The notes beneath the pieces were generated by a model, which was not told the origin of the DNA, made no database searches, and was given only the letters and a program-made list of their open reading frames with translations. From contig NC_053042.1 in assembly GCF_003473485.1 (NCBI RefSeq), positions 37,166,762-37,230,761 of the forward strand: a stretch of 64,000 nucleotides of DNA. The letters are read 5' to 3'. The stretch is from Medicago truncatula. Lineage: Eukaryota > Streptophyta > Magnoliopsida > Fabales > Fabaceae. The position numbers and the translations under genes are program-made. This document shows, piece by piece, positions 10,418 through 23,059 of this stretch; the first letter of the stretch is position 1, and every line of letters starts with the position of its first letter.

Positions 10418-13311
10418 ATGTCATTGTCCAATGGAACTAAACTGCCAAACCCATTTGATCTTGATGAGTCTCAAATCCTGGATAAAGTTTATCTGACCCA
10501 CCTCCATGATGATGACAAGTGTGATAAAGATGTCCTTTTCCACATTCTGTCCAATGTTATACTTAGGGTAAACTCACCTTCTCATGTTCATTTTTTATTT
10601 ATTTTTTCATTTGAACACATTGTTGATAATTAATGATTTCCTACGAAGCACGGACACAGACATAGACACCGAATACAACATGGACACCGACATGGTCATA
10701 TAAATAGATTTTGGAGCACTAACATTTTTATTGGTTTACCAAATGAATCACAGACAAGGCTAGCAGAAAGCAGAGCTGAATTCGAGCCAGAATTTCGCAC
10801 ACTGAAGCTGATTTCTTGTCAGGTTAATTATTTGATGACATAATCATAATTAATCACACTACTTTATTTCTATAATTTTATTAAATTATATGATATGTAT
10901 CATGCTTTTATAATGTTTAAAAAATGGGAGAGTTTGTTTTACGACATTGTGTATGTAGTGCGCGTTTTGTGTATGACTATTACTAAATTGTCCGTTGTAA
11001 CATTATCAACAGATGATAACCACGCCTCGTGGCGAACGTTATGTGCATCAAACAACAATGTGGATACTTCAACAGCTGAAAACCTATTCATGGGATGCAA
11101 AAGCACTTATAGCTCTAGCTGCTTTCACTTTGGAATATGGAAATCTTTTGTACCTTACTGAGACTTCAACCTCATCAGATCAACTTGTTAACTCTCTGAA
11201 AATACTGAATCAAATTCAAAACAGAAAGGTCACTGTCCCTGCCACAGATTTGGTGGAGTTGATAATGGATGTGCTTCTGCATATTCATGAGTGGGCCACT
11301 CGGTCTGGTGTTGGTTATAACACTCTTGATGTTCCTTCTTTGTCTGATGCATTGCAAGATATTCCTGTTGCTGTTTATTGGATAATTGCTTCCACTGTTG
11401 CTGCTACTGGCAATATCATTGGTGTATCGTAAGTTATATATCTTCTTTTCGTTCCATTTTGGTTCCTTAAGTTATAAATGTAAGACACCTAGGTCCGTTA
11501 AGTTTATTTTTCGTTCTATTTTAGTTTCTTAATCACAAAGTTATAGATGTTAGACGCTTTAGTCATTTCTGTCAGTTTTTTTATGAGTTCGTCATAGATG
11601 AACGAAGAAATTAAATTGTTTTACATGTAATCTTTAACATACATTTGTATTAATTCTATAGCAATTCTTTTTTCTGTTCTTGTTTCAGGGACTATACACT
11701 ATCAGATTTTAAAGAAAAACTTAATTTTGTTGATTCTAAGTTGAAGGAACATCTGAAACTAAGCAAATGGCAAATAGGTGACACACCTGGTGGTTATTTT
11801 TTTGAATACATGTTAGGAGGCAAAGTCATTTTTTTGAATAGAGTTAAATGCTATGTTCATATATGTTGCAGATTCTGTTGAAGAATACTTGAAGCGCAAG
11901 AAAGCAATTTCCAATCCTAAAGATATTATAGATTTCTTGAAGCTTCTGATCCAACGCAACGGAGATAATCTCCTAATATATGATGGCACCACCAAAAACA
12001 AAACGGTTAGTACTAATTTACTAAAGCCTCGACTTTTGTTTATTGTTTTATTTTATGATATAATGATTATGTTTCCTTTTGTTTTCATGTATCAAACAGG
12101 ATATAGAAGTCTTCAAAGACAAATATGTGTTGTTGTTCATTTCAAGCCTCAACAAAGTTGACGATGAGATCCTGCTGTTAAATTCTATCCATGACAGATT
12201 GCAGGACAATCCACAAGTGATAAAAGGTTACAAGAAAGAGGATTTCAAGATTTTGTGGATCCCGATCTGGGATGTCGATGATCAGAAGATCAAGTTCGAT
12301 TCGTTGAAGAATAAGATCAGATTTTATGCAGTGGACTACTTCTCTGAGTTACCTGGCATTAGACTCATAAGAGAGCATTTGAATTATTCGGATAAGCCTA
12401 TCGTCCCAGTGTTGAGCCCTTTAGGTGAAAAAATGAATGATGATGCAATGGATTTGATTTTTCAATGGGGGATAGATGCACTCCCTTTTAGGAAACAGGA
12501 TGGCTATGATCTTACTCAAAAATGGAAGTGGTTTTGGGATGTTACAAAGAGAGTGAATCTTGGAATACAGGTAATTTAATACAACATTTTGTTGTACACA
12601 TACACATAAATATAAGTTTATTATAAGATCTATGACAAACTCATATGAAAAACTTATAGTGATTCTTATATATATGTTTCCTATGTGAGTTACTAGGTGA
12701 AAGGAGACAGATACATATTCATCTATGGAGGCAGTGACAAAAAATGGATCCAAGACTTCACATTAGCATTGGAGAAAACAAAAAGGCATGAAACTATCTT
12801 AAGAGCAGATGCTATAATAGAACACTATCACTTGGGAAAAGATGACCCTAAGATTGTTCCTCGTTTTTGGATCGAAATAGAAAGCAAAAGACTCAAGAAA
12901 CACCAAGATGGTATAGACTGTGAGATTCAAGATATTGTGAAGAGTTTGCTTTGTCTCAAACAAGATCCACAAGGTTGGGTTATTCTCACCAAAGGCTACA
13001 ATGTTAAGCTTTTAGGGCATGGTGAGCCTATGTATCAAACTTTGGCTGATTTTGATATATGGAAAGATAGAGTGCTACAAAAAGAAGGATTTGACATTGC
13101 ATTCAAAGAATACTATGACACTAAGGTTAAAGATACATATGTTAAGCAACCATGTGAAATTATCAACGTTGATAACAATATCAATGGAAATGTTATAGCT
13201 ACTATATCATGTCCAAATCCTACTTGTGGACGTGTGATGGAGGTGAGTTCTGTTAACTACAAGTGTTGCCACCGTGACGATGCTGCTGCTCCACAGAATG
13301 GCAAGATATGA
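10418..13311 (+). CDS. SEO-F1: Sieve element occlusion protein, forisome subunit (SEO-F1-like)
   Basis: Seven coding exons: 10418-10567, 10754-10822, 11013-11428, 11689-11777, 11872-12005, 12100-12570, 12697-13311, giving 647 aa. Exons 3 to 5 have the same phases as the first SEO gene, but the exon at 12100-12570 corresponds to two exons there. The SEO N-terminal domain spans about 8-285, a thioredoxin-like region about 288-443 (DIEVFKDKYVLLFISSL, FQWGIDALPFR), and the SEO C-terminal domain about 444-647 (DRYIFIYGG, GHGEPMYQT, CPNPTCGRVMEV-x-YKCCHRDD). The product should be a structural protein of sieve-element forisomes, which swell with calcium and block phloem flow after wounding. From memory, the 647-aa length and the start MSLSNGTKLPNPFDLDES agree with Medicago SEO-F1; the exact number is not verified. 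The intergenic gap to the upstream paralogue is 3.6 kb. Confidence 0.93.
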
Positions 13312-14314
13312 ATCTGAGAGAAGGAAGAGGTTACTACTATAAGTTTGCTATATGCTTAATTTGGGAGTTTGAAGTTTTTGAATTTCTGTAATTGTCTACA
13401 TTTTTCTATATTTATGCATGTGTGTATGAATGAAGATGAAAGTCTAGTGCCATGTAACCACCTTGTTTACTCTTTGATGCAAGGGTGGTAAATAAATTAT
13501 GGCTTCATTTCATCTGCATTTTAATTACATAAAATTGAATAAATACTTTGCATGCACATAAATCTGCATGCAATTGCAATTCCCTTTTGTTCCATTCTCA
13601 TTTAGTTTTTTTTTTTTTTTTTTTTTGAAAAAGTCCATTCTCATTTAGTTATTTTAACATGTTATTGCTTATTGCCTATGTATTAATGAAACAATGAGTA
13701 ACTAAGTACTTATTTTTGCGGTAAATATAAATTTCATTTATAAAAACATAAGACATGACATAAAGGGTGATACAAGACCTAAAGAAATAAAATTGAACCA
13801 AGATCTAGAGCCTACTTTCCAACTAGACCTAAAGAAATATAAATTCAATCTCTGATTCTAACAATTATTGTTTGAGGAATCGTTGAATAGATATCAATTT
13901 TCAAATTTAACTACTTTTTAAAACGTTAACTTTGTACTACAACCTACAACACACTTTGTAAAATTGAGAAAACTATGAAAATTAGATGCTTGACGGAATA
14001 AACGGTTAGATAGATAATCAATTAACTAGCCACACTTGCGAGCGTGTAATCATATATGTAATCCCTTATTCCGTAAGACAAAACATTTTCATAAATGCCA
14101 GGGCACTATCTTTCTAGCATTTTGTCTAACACTTGCTCTTCTATTGGATGAAGTATATGCGAGTTTCATCATGGGATCTATTTTCAATATGTGATATTCA
14201 TATAGATTTCACTCGACAAAAGAGTAGGTGTTATAAAGAGGGATAGAAAGAGAGTGTTTATAACACTTCTCTTTTATTATATCAACTTGAAATCGAGATC
14301 CTTGTGTTGCTCTG
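13312..14314. other. 3' flank of the second SEO gene, no gene
   Basis: Contains the tail-only retroposon at 13606-13633 and otherwise AT-rich sequence without a recognisable gene. Confidence 0.5.
13591..13648 (-). mobile_element. Retroposon reduced to its poly(A) tail
   Basis: Two copies of tccattctcatttag (13591-13605 and 13634-13648) flank a run of T followed by gaaaaag. On the minus strand this reads as a few bases of 3' end followed by poly(A), bounded by a 15-bp target duplication. That is what remains when a LINE or SINE insertion is 5'-truncated almost to its tail. Confidence 0.6.
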
Positions 14315-14450
14315 TTAGGGTTTTCTTCTAGTAGGATTGATGGGGCACTGTGATTTCACATCCCCTTTACGGTGTTTCAGATCCCCTTTATGTTTCCTCC
14401 TTGCCTCTTCATGTGCATCATCTAATTCTTCTTTGATCCATTCATGCGTT

Positions 14451-15642
14451 CAGTGGCGAAACTAGCAAAAAGTTTATGGAGGAGTCAACTATAAAAAAAA
14501 AAAAACCAACATATTAAATTGAAATATAAGTATGTTTTTAGTCTCATAAATTATGTAATTTTTAAGGTTTAGTTCTTACAAACTTTTATGCAACTTTTTG
14601 TCTCGATTTTTTAAAATTTCACAAAAAAAAATATATTTTTAGTCTTGCATTTAATTTCTATAACAAAAAATTAAGGACTAAAATTAAACAAAATCTTATA
14701 AACTTAACTTAAAAATCGCAAGTATTGTAGAGATTAAAAAAAATTCAATACGTAAATTAATTAATACATGAACAAAAATTACAATAATTTTTACTTATAT
14801 GAAATGTAAATTAAAGCAAGAACAAAGGATAGAAATTGACAATGGCTATTAGAAAATTTAGACAAAATGCATTTTAAAAAACCAATTTTATCCATAATTG
14901 AGTGTTTAATAAATAGATTAATAATGTATTTTCCAATGTAAACTAATAGGTCATTTTCAATAAATTCAATGTCCATTTAGGGTCCGTTTGTTATGGATTA
15001 AAATAAAAGTGATTTTGACATAAAATAATTTAGAGATTATATTTTAGAGATTTTATGAAAAATCAGAATCTATTTTGTGTTTGTTTATCGTAATAAAAAT
15101 CATTTTTTTAAACAAATAATTTAGTTTGTTTAGATTCAACCATATAAAAGGGATTCTTTGTTACAAATTTAGTTCAATATTTTAAATTATATTTTCTCCC
15201 TCCTCTAAAAAAAATCTAGTTTTTGAGAAGCTGCTCTTAACAGCTTCTAATTTGAAGTTGTTTTTTGATTTTTTTTAGATTCTGATTTTTTTAAAAAGCT
15301 GGAACAAACGGATAAAACATTCTCAAAAGTTATTATTTTGTTAAAAAAAGTGATTATTTTCTTAAAAAAGCTATAACAAACGAGCTCTTAATATGTTTAT
15401 GATATGACTATTGTCTTGATAATTTTTATTGTTGAAAAGTTTTCTCTATAATTGTTGTTGAGACTAAAAGTATCAAATCAATATAAATAAATCTATTAGT
15501 TATGTAGTAATATTTTTACATTCTTATATTTATCCTAATTTTTAAAAAATCATTTAATATTTTTACATACCGACCGATTGAAGAATATTTCTTTTTTTGG
15601 GTAGCCAAAGCTACCCCTCCTATATGAAAGGAACCGCCTCTG
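14451..15642. mobile_element. Non-autonomous hAT element with 8-bp target duplication
   Basis: The 1192-bp element begins cagtggcgaaac and ends gaaccgcctctg, so its termini are imperfect inverted repeats. Perfect 8-bp duplications catgcgtt lie at 14443-14450 and 15643-15650. Both the length of the duplication and the CAG-GGCG ends fit the hAT superfamily. No transposase frame is visible. A second MITE (14982-15391) is nested inside. Confidence 0.75.
14982..15391. mobile_element. MITE nested in the hAT element
   Basis: Ends gggtccgtttgttatgg and ctataacaaacgagctc are inverted repeats. The element is flanked by tta on both sides, which would fit a PIF/Harbinger-type 3-bp duplication. The inside is AT-rich and partly self-complementary. 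Confidence 0.55.
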
Positions 15643-15985
15643 CATGCGTTGACAAAACCTTAATCTTTTCTCCATTTAAGGCGGTTTGATTTTCCTCTGA
15701 CGGAGGTTCACAACTCTTCCTGGTGTTTGGAGGACTATTCTCCGTCCTCATCCTGAAAGTTCTCTCATTTTGCACTGCCGTCGTGCAACCACCACCCAGA
15801 CCATGCTCGCATGATAGACTTAAGATTGTGTTGGAAGATGAAAACCACACAAGTATAATGTTTTCGTGTTTACTCATACTCCATGTTGCTTTTTCCTCCG
15901 CTGAATTTAGTCTTTTTCTGGCCCCATGAAAACCATTAGATTTAGTCGTAGAACAAGCTAAGGATGCTCTTGAGCCGACAAACAA

Positions 15986-16488
15986 AAATTAGTGTAGATT
16001 TTTGTGTTTTTAAGGTTTTCTTTGTTATGCTTCGTTGAAATGTCTAAGAACGATTCACTTTATTGATACTATTTTTGGAGTGAGGGACTTATGACGATTA
16101 TCAATGAATTCATAATTCTCTCAACCTTATCAACGACTTGCTATCAATTGATTCACTTGGTCATCTCAGAGACCACCTATAGTCGAAGTAGATTTGAGCT
16201 AACACTTGCACAATTTTTTTTCGAAGTCAGACAACATTGAAAACCATGAATATCTCAATATTATTGATCTTCAATTATCTGAGGAAGAAATTAGTTTGTT
16301 TGTAAGGATTTTTGAATTTCGGTTTGGTTACGTTGTATTAACTCATAATATTTATATATATAGCGTTAACACTAGCCCTTGTCTCAAAATGGAAATTATG
16401 TTTCAACTCACAATCTTTAAGATTATAGTCTTACTTTTAGTTTTTAAACGAATGAAATATCTTTTATTGTAAAAAAATGTTACAATAT
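15986..16488. other. Intergenic, no gene
   Basis: AT-rich. An 88-codon frame at 16206-16472 has no recognisable motif and is not called. Confidence 0.45.
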
Positions 16489-16491
16489 TTA

Positions 16492-17431
16492 GGGGGGTGT
16501 ATTGCATTGAGATTTTAAAAGACTATTTTGACAAAAAAAAGTCTTGAAGATTTTAAAGATTGTGGATGAATGTATTAACTTTCAAAGGATTTTAAAAGAC
16601 TTTTAAGATTTTAAGGGATTTTAGCTTATAGACTTTTAAAGATTTGAAAGCATTTTATGAGAATTCATAAGATTTGAAATGACTATCAAATTTTAGCAAT
16701 AATTCAAAATTACAAGAGTTGACTAAATAAAAAATCAAAGGTTTGCTAGACCAAAAAAAAAAAAATCAAAGGTTTGCATGATAAAAAATAAAATCGATAC
16801 AATTTTGATGGGATTGACTACTAATAATAATATATTATAATAATAATTACTTAATAAAATCAAACTTACTCCTTGAAAAAAAAAAACATATTGATAATAA
16901 TAAAGTAAACATGTAAGAGCACGAAAAAGAAAACATGAAGTAAATAATGCGATCAACAACAACCAATTCGTGAAGAAAATAAAAATGACGAGAATAAAAA
17001 AAATTAAAACCTAGAAAAAGAAAACAAACATGAAATAATGATACCGAGAGAAACAAAAAACTGAAGTGGGAGAAGGAGTAAAAAGTCTCAAGAAATCTCA
17101 AGGCTATGTGTGGGAGACAAAAAAGTCTCTTAGGTGTGAGATTGTTAGTAGGTACAATTTACATTAAAAAGTTTCACAAAATCCATTACTCACAACAATC
17201 CATTAAAATCCTTACAATTTTGAATACCAATAGACAATTTTTAAGTTGTACAAAATCTCAATTGAATACCACTGGATTTTATTGTACTCATTAAAAAATC
17301 TTGAAAATCCTAATTGAATACCACAAGAATATTTTAGATTCCTTAAAAGTCTTGATTGAATACCTAAAAACTTTTTTAAAACAAAAAAGTCTTTTAAAAT
17401 CTTTTGAAATTTCAATTGAATACATCCCCTA
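16492..17431. mobile_element. TIR element, about 0.94 kb
   Basis: The left end (ggggtgtattgcattgagat) and the right end (aatttcaattgaatacatcc) are inverted repeats. Sub-terminal words such as 'ttttaaaagac' and 'gtcttttaaaa' extend the inverted similarity for well over 100 bp on each side. The core is AT-rich and non-coding. It lies about 330 bp upstream of the CFM3-like gene. The target duplication is not clear, so the superfamily is left open. Confidence 0.6.
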
Positions 17432-17759
17432 AATTTATGACATAAGTGATATTTATATTTCTCGTAAATAATCTTTATGTGTAATTTTTTTGGGTACAAC
17501 TTTTCCCAATAATTTTGGAGAAAAATAAAAAATAAAAAATATAGTGGCAATGGGAGAAGGAAATGAGCTTTCCAGTTTTCTATCCACTAGTATCAATCTT
17601 TGGCGCTACCAAAAAAACCAGAACAGAGTAAGAAAAAAAACCAGAATCTTCATCTTCAATTTCAATTTCAATTTCAATTTTAACCCAACACCATAATCGT
17701 CCTTTAATTTCCACTCTTCATTCATTCATTCATTCATGTGAATATATCATCATTCATCA
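17432..17759 (+). promoter_or_regulatory. Promoter and 5' leader region of the CFM3-like gene
   Basis: The region between the TIR element and the start codon contains a short hexamer array (ttcaat, about 17655-17681) followed by 'cattcattcattcattc' just before the ATG. No TATA box at a convincing distance was seen, which is common for housekeeping organelle-protein genes. Confidence 0.4.
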
Positions 17760-20700
17760 ATGGCTCTTCTTCCCACTCGCCAACTTCACCCATTTCACAC
17801 TTCTCCTAACTTCCATCATTCTATCCGTTTCTTCACCACAATTTCTTCTTCTTCAATTCAAAAAAGCTTCATTTTCAAAACACCCACAAAAAATTTCACT
17901 TATCTTTCTTCAAAAAATCCCATTTTTCACCTTAAGAGTTTCTGCACTGATACATGGTTAAAACGCTGGAATGAACAAAATCGCCCGAAACCGCCTCGCG
18001 GGGTTTTGAATTATCAAGGTTCTGGAAATGGGCATTCATCAAAATCTGATTTTGATAGCTCTGATGATGAAGATTTTGGTGGTAGTAGAATGGATAGAAT
18101 TGTTGAGAAATTGAAGAAATTTGGGTATGAAAGTGATGAAAATGAGAATATAAAAGAAGAAGGAGTGATAGAAAAAGGGTCAATGGAGGATATATTTTAT
18201 GTAGAAGAAGGAATGTTGCCTAATACAAGAGGCGGGTTTTCGCCGGAATCACCATTTGGGATTGGAAGTTATGGAAGTGGTGATGGTGGTGAAGTGAGGT
18301 TTCCTTGGGAGAAACCAGTGGTGGATGAAGAAGTTGAAGAGAGGACGAGTTCGAGGAAGAAGAGTAAGACTTCTATGGCGGAATTGACTCTTCCCGAGTC
18401 TGAATTGAGGAGGTTGTTGAAGTTAACTTTTATGAAGAAGCATAAGACGAGAATCGGGGGTGGTGGTGTTACTCAAGCTGCTGTTGATAAGATTCATGAG
18501 AGGTGGAAGACCTCTGAGATTGTTAGGCTTAAGTTTGAAGGTGATGCTGCACTTAACATGAAGAGGATGCATGAGATATTGGAGGTTTGGTTTTTTACCT
18601 TTTGCTTCTTGTATATTCAACATTTAATAGTCTTGTTTTTATTGAAAAACCTGTGCAACTTAGGGGATTCATGAAAACTAGATAGACCAACCCGAATTGT
18701 ATGCATTTACACCTCAGTGTTTAAATATAGGACCTTGTTGACTAAATCACAGAAATTAAGAAAGTTGGTAGTACTATTAAATTTGTTAGTAATTGATATT
18801 ATTTCAACAAGTTCATCCTTCAAGGTAGAGTACGTTTATGTTTCCATCGTAGTATTTATTGTTGGTTCAGGGGTATGTTTGTAAGGAAATTATTAATGCA
18901 GTTGAAAATTCAAATTAGGTTGTATAGAAAGAGACAGACATTTCTCAAGAGGGTCTTATACTTAGAGACGGAGGTAGTATAATATATTTATTTGAAAAGT
19001 TCTCAAATCCAATGTAGTGATGCATAATTGTGCAATCTTCTATGTCGGATTTCATATATTTTGTAGACATTTCACTGGAGTCTTTTTCAATTGTTCTTTC
19101 ATACCTGCATCCTTGACTATCAATAACTGTGGCTATATTCTTGTTAATTCTTGATACTACATTCAGAAAAAAACTGGTGGTCTGGTGATTTGGAGGTCTG
19201 GCAACTCTGTTTCCTTGTACAGAGGTGTGAGCTACAAGGATCCTTCAATACAACAGAATAAACAGTTATATAGGAAAAACGAGAAATCTTTGAAGTTTCT
19301 ATCAGCACCTTCGGATGATTTTGAAGTGGAGCCTTCTGAATTTACTACTGATTCTGAGACAAAAACATCGTTGGAAAAATTGGAATCTACAAATGATCAG
19401 AAAGAAAAAGTTAATCTGCCAAAAATCAGTTATGAAGATGAAGTAGACAAGTTATTGGATGGTCTAGGTCCTAGATATACAGATTGGCCTGGATGTGAGC
19501 CACTGCCTGTTGATGCGGATATGCTTCCTCCAACTGTTCCTGGTTACCAACCTCCCTTCAGAGTTCTTCCTTTCGGAGTGAGACCGACACTTGGTTTCAA
19601 GGAGGCAACTTCTCTACGAAGGATTGCTAGGGGACTCCCTCCACATTTTGCATTAGGTTTGTCATCGTTTCTGTTATGCAGTTATGCATGTGAAGTTTAG
19701 AATTTCATTGTGATCATAAATTAATCGTGAAATGTAGGTAGAAACAGGCAGCTACAAGGTTTAGCTGCAGCCATGATCAAATTGTGGGAAAAAAGTTCTA
19801 TAGCAAAAGTTGCACTCAAACGTGGTGTGCAGCTAACTACCAGCGAGAGAATGGCAGAAGAGATCAAGGTGATTTATCATGTTCTCCCGGTTCAACTAAT
19901 AAATTTTGTTGAATTGTTTTTGCAGTTTCATTTTCTTAAGCAATCTCTTCACTGTTCATGTATCCTTGGTATGCCATTCACGAAAGCATAGATTTTCCTT
20001 CTGTTTGAAAATGTACACAATTTTTTGCATCGTTAGTCTGTAGGCAGCCATTAAGTGGACATTAAGTATGAAGAGGATGAAACCAGTACGCTATGCAAGT
20101 TTGTAATTCGTAAGGGCTAGGACACTTGTACTGAGAAATTAATGCATCTCAACATCTGTTACGATCAGCATTTCATATTTGACTTAATATGACACTGTGA
20201 TAAACTAAATAGTGTAGATTAGTACACAAAAGTCAGTAAGATAGCCTTTGCAATTAGCTTTGTGTACGATGGAATTCGCTGCTAAAATCAGATATAAGTA
20301 TCACGTTATAGGCTTTTTTTAACACAAACAAAATAAGATCAGGTAGTTTTTTATATGCATTTGTACTACACCACTATGTGATGATTTGTAGATGAATATT
20401 TTTTTTATTACCGGATGCAGAAATTGACAGGTGGCATAATACTGTCCAGAAATAAAGACTTCTTGGTCTTTTATCGAGGGAAGAATTTTTTATCACCAGA
20501 TGTCACTCAAGCCTTGCTAGAGAGGGAAAAAATGGCCAAATCAATGCAGGATGAGGAGGAGCAAGCAAGATTGAGAGCGTCATCATTGATCTTACCAGCT
20601 ATTAATACATCAGAGTTGTCAGCGGAGGCTGGGACTCTTGGCGAAACTTTGGATGCAGATGCAAAGTGGGGAAAGACATTGGATGAGTGTCACGAGCAAA

Positions 20701-23003
20701 AAGTTATGAGAGAAGTAGAACAACTACGGCATGCCAACATTGTTAGAAAGTTAGAAGAGAAGCTTTCACTTGTAAGTCCTTTAAGTCTATATCTGAGACT
20801 GAAATTGATTCCCACATCATCAACAAGCCTAAATTTTTTGTTATAGCTGTTGGGCTTGTTTGATTTTTTAATGTGTTTAATAAGAGTCTTGTATAGACCC
20901 TAGTCATTCATCATTTAAAATATTGTATATGCACAATGTTAGTGGTACTTGAGGTTTTGCTATTCATTATCGTCATCTTTTGGTTCCTAATTTCACTCTA
21001 GGATTATTTTCCAATTTATAATTTACATGATTATGATCCCTGGATTTTTTGCTTACCAGGCTGAAAGAAAGATAAGGAGAGCCGAAAGAGCCCTAATGAA
21101 GGTGGAGGTCTCTTTGAAGCCATCAGAAACCAGAGCAGACCCTGAAAGTATAACCGATGAAGAGAGATTTATGTTTCGCAAATTAGGATTGCGGATGAAA
21201 GCTTTCTTACTTCTTGGTAGAGCTCTATCTATATGATATTTTCTTTACTCTATGTCAGAACCACTTTGATTCACTTCACCACTTGCTAAGGGTGGGATGA
21301 AAGAAATCAGATAGAAAAAGTTTACGTTACAAATAAATCTGATTCATGATAATGATATGTGAGGGTGCTTTAGTTGTGGTATTAAAATGAATGTAATTCA
21401 TGATTGCAGGTAGACGTGGAGTTTTTGACGGTACTATCGAGAACATGCACTTGCACTGGAAGTACCGGGAACTGGTCAAGATAATTGTTAAGGCTAACAA
21501 CTTTGAACATGTAAAAAAAATTGCACTAGCACTTGAAGCTGAGAGTGGTGGTGTTCTGGTTTCAGTTGACAAAGTTTCAAAAGGATATTCTATACTTGTT
21601 TACCGGGGAAAGGATTACCAGCGCCCTTCAATGTTGAGACCGAAGAATCTCTTGACAAAGAGAAAGGCTTTGGCACGTTCAATCGAGCTTCAACGACATG
21701 AGGTATGCACACAGACTTATTTCTTCCTATCAAATGCTAATTGTAATATTTTCCACTCCAATTTGTTGCATTCTGATAGAAACTGGTACCAATTAATATA
21801 AAAACTGCTTAACAACTGACTTTTATTGAGTAATATCTACAGAAAGGAACATTGTGCAGGAACTAGGAATTGCAAGATCACGGTTCTACCAAGTCTTTGA
21901 GAACTTGGCAACCACTTGATAACCCACTCTGCCTTCCCTTTCCTATTTATTCTGAATACAATACACACATAACTAATAACATAATTAATTAACAAATATA
22001 ATTACATAATACACAATTAACTGTAGTAACTGTTTCGACCCTGCAATAACTGACCAAAGTCACTTTTGACTGTTTCAACCCCTCCTCCTGTATTATTCCT
22101 TTCTCAGAGGTCAAACACATTCCACTCTCAATTAGATATCTAACATAAAGTTTATCAATTTGGTCCCTAATACTTCCCAATCTTTCATTTTTTTTTTCTT
22201 CTGGCAAAACAACATTTTGTTTGGCTTAGTTTGTTGTGTTCAGTATGCATTGTTTATCCTTAATGTTATAGAAAAGCTTTTGTTAACAAAGTTATACATA
22301 AATAGTTTAGATGAAAAAAATTTAGAAATGTCAAGTTTTAACTCTTAGAATTTGGGTTGAGCCTAATCGACATTAGAAAACCAGCTTGTAAGGTGAGGGT
22401 TGCCAAATCTCTATAAACACTACACAGACCATATGACATGTCTAGGCAATGTGAGACTAAATCCACCCGTTAACACCCAACACAATGAAGGTGTTGGAGA
22501 TTGCAATTAATGCAACCCGAATGCCGCAATTAGGCAGCTAGGGGCGGACTGCAATGAAGCAGAATTTCCAACAAGGACATATAGTGGGTAAATTGATAAA
22601 GGATATTTCAGATAGAAGGTTTTACTTTAATTCTTCTTATTTATTTCTCCATCTTGTAAATGTGCATATGTATACACATGTTTTTTTTGTTGTTGTTCTT
22701 TTCATGTTCATAATAAATACTCCTTGCCTCATTCTATTGACAAACAGGCACTTTCAAGTCATATTTCAACTCTGCAAAGTAAAGTGGAGAAGTTAAGATC
22801 CGAAATTGTACGTACTATTGATAGTTACATTTTTAGCATCTCATTACCATCTAAGCTGTTTATTATATGGAAACCTAGATTCCTGATTTTTGTTTGTCTG
22901 GACCAATTTTCACAGGAACAAATAGAGAAAGTAAAGGAGGAAGGAGATGAAGCATTGTATAACAGATTAGATTCGGCTTATTCTACAGATGATGATAACT
23001 CTG

Positions 23004-23059
<56 letters not shown>

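Larger units (their letters stand above)
14315..15985 (-). pseudogene. Small unknown ORF interrupted by a hAT insertion
   Basis: On the minus strand an open frame starts at 15985 and runs 114 codons to the edge of a hAT element at 15642. Reading across the element and one copy of its 8-bp target duplication, the same frame continues without a stop for 42 further codons, to a TAA at 14317-14315. The uninterrupted ancestor would have been about 156 aa. The downstream part is charged (EEL, HEEARRKHKGD). I recognise no domain. An open frame of 42 codons could occur by chance in about one case in ten, so the continuity is suggestive only. It may be a transposon-derived gene or a non-coding coincidence. 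Confidence 0.35.
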
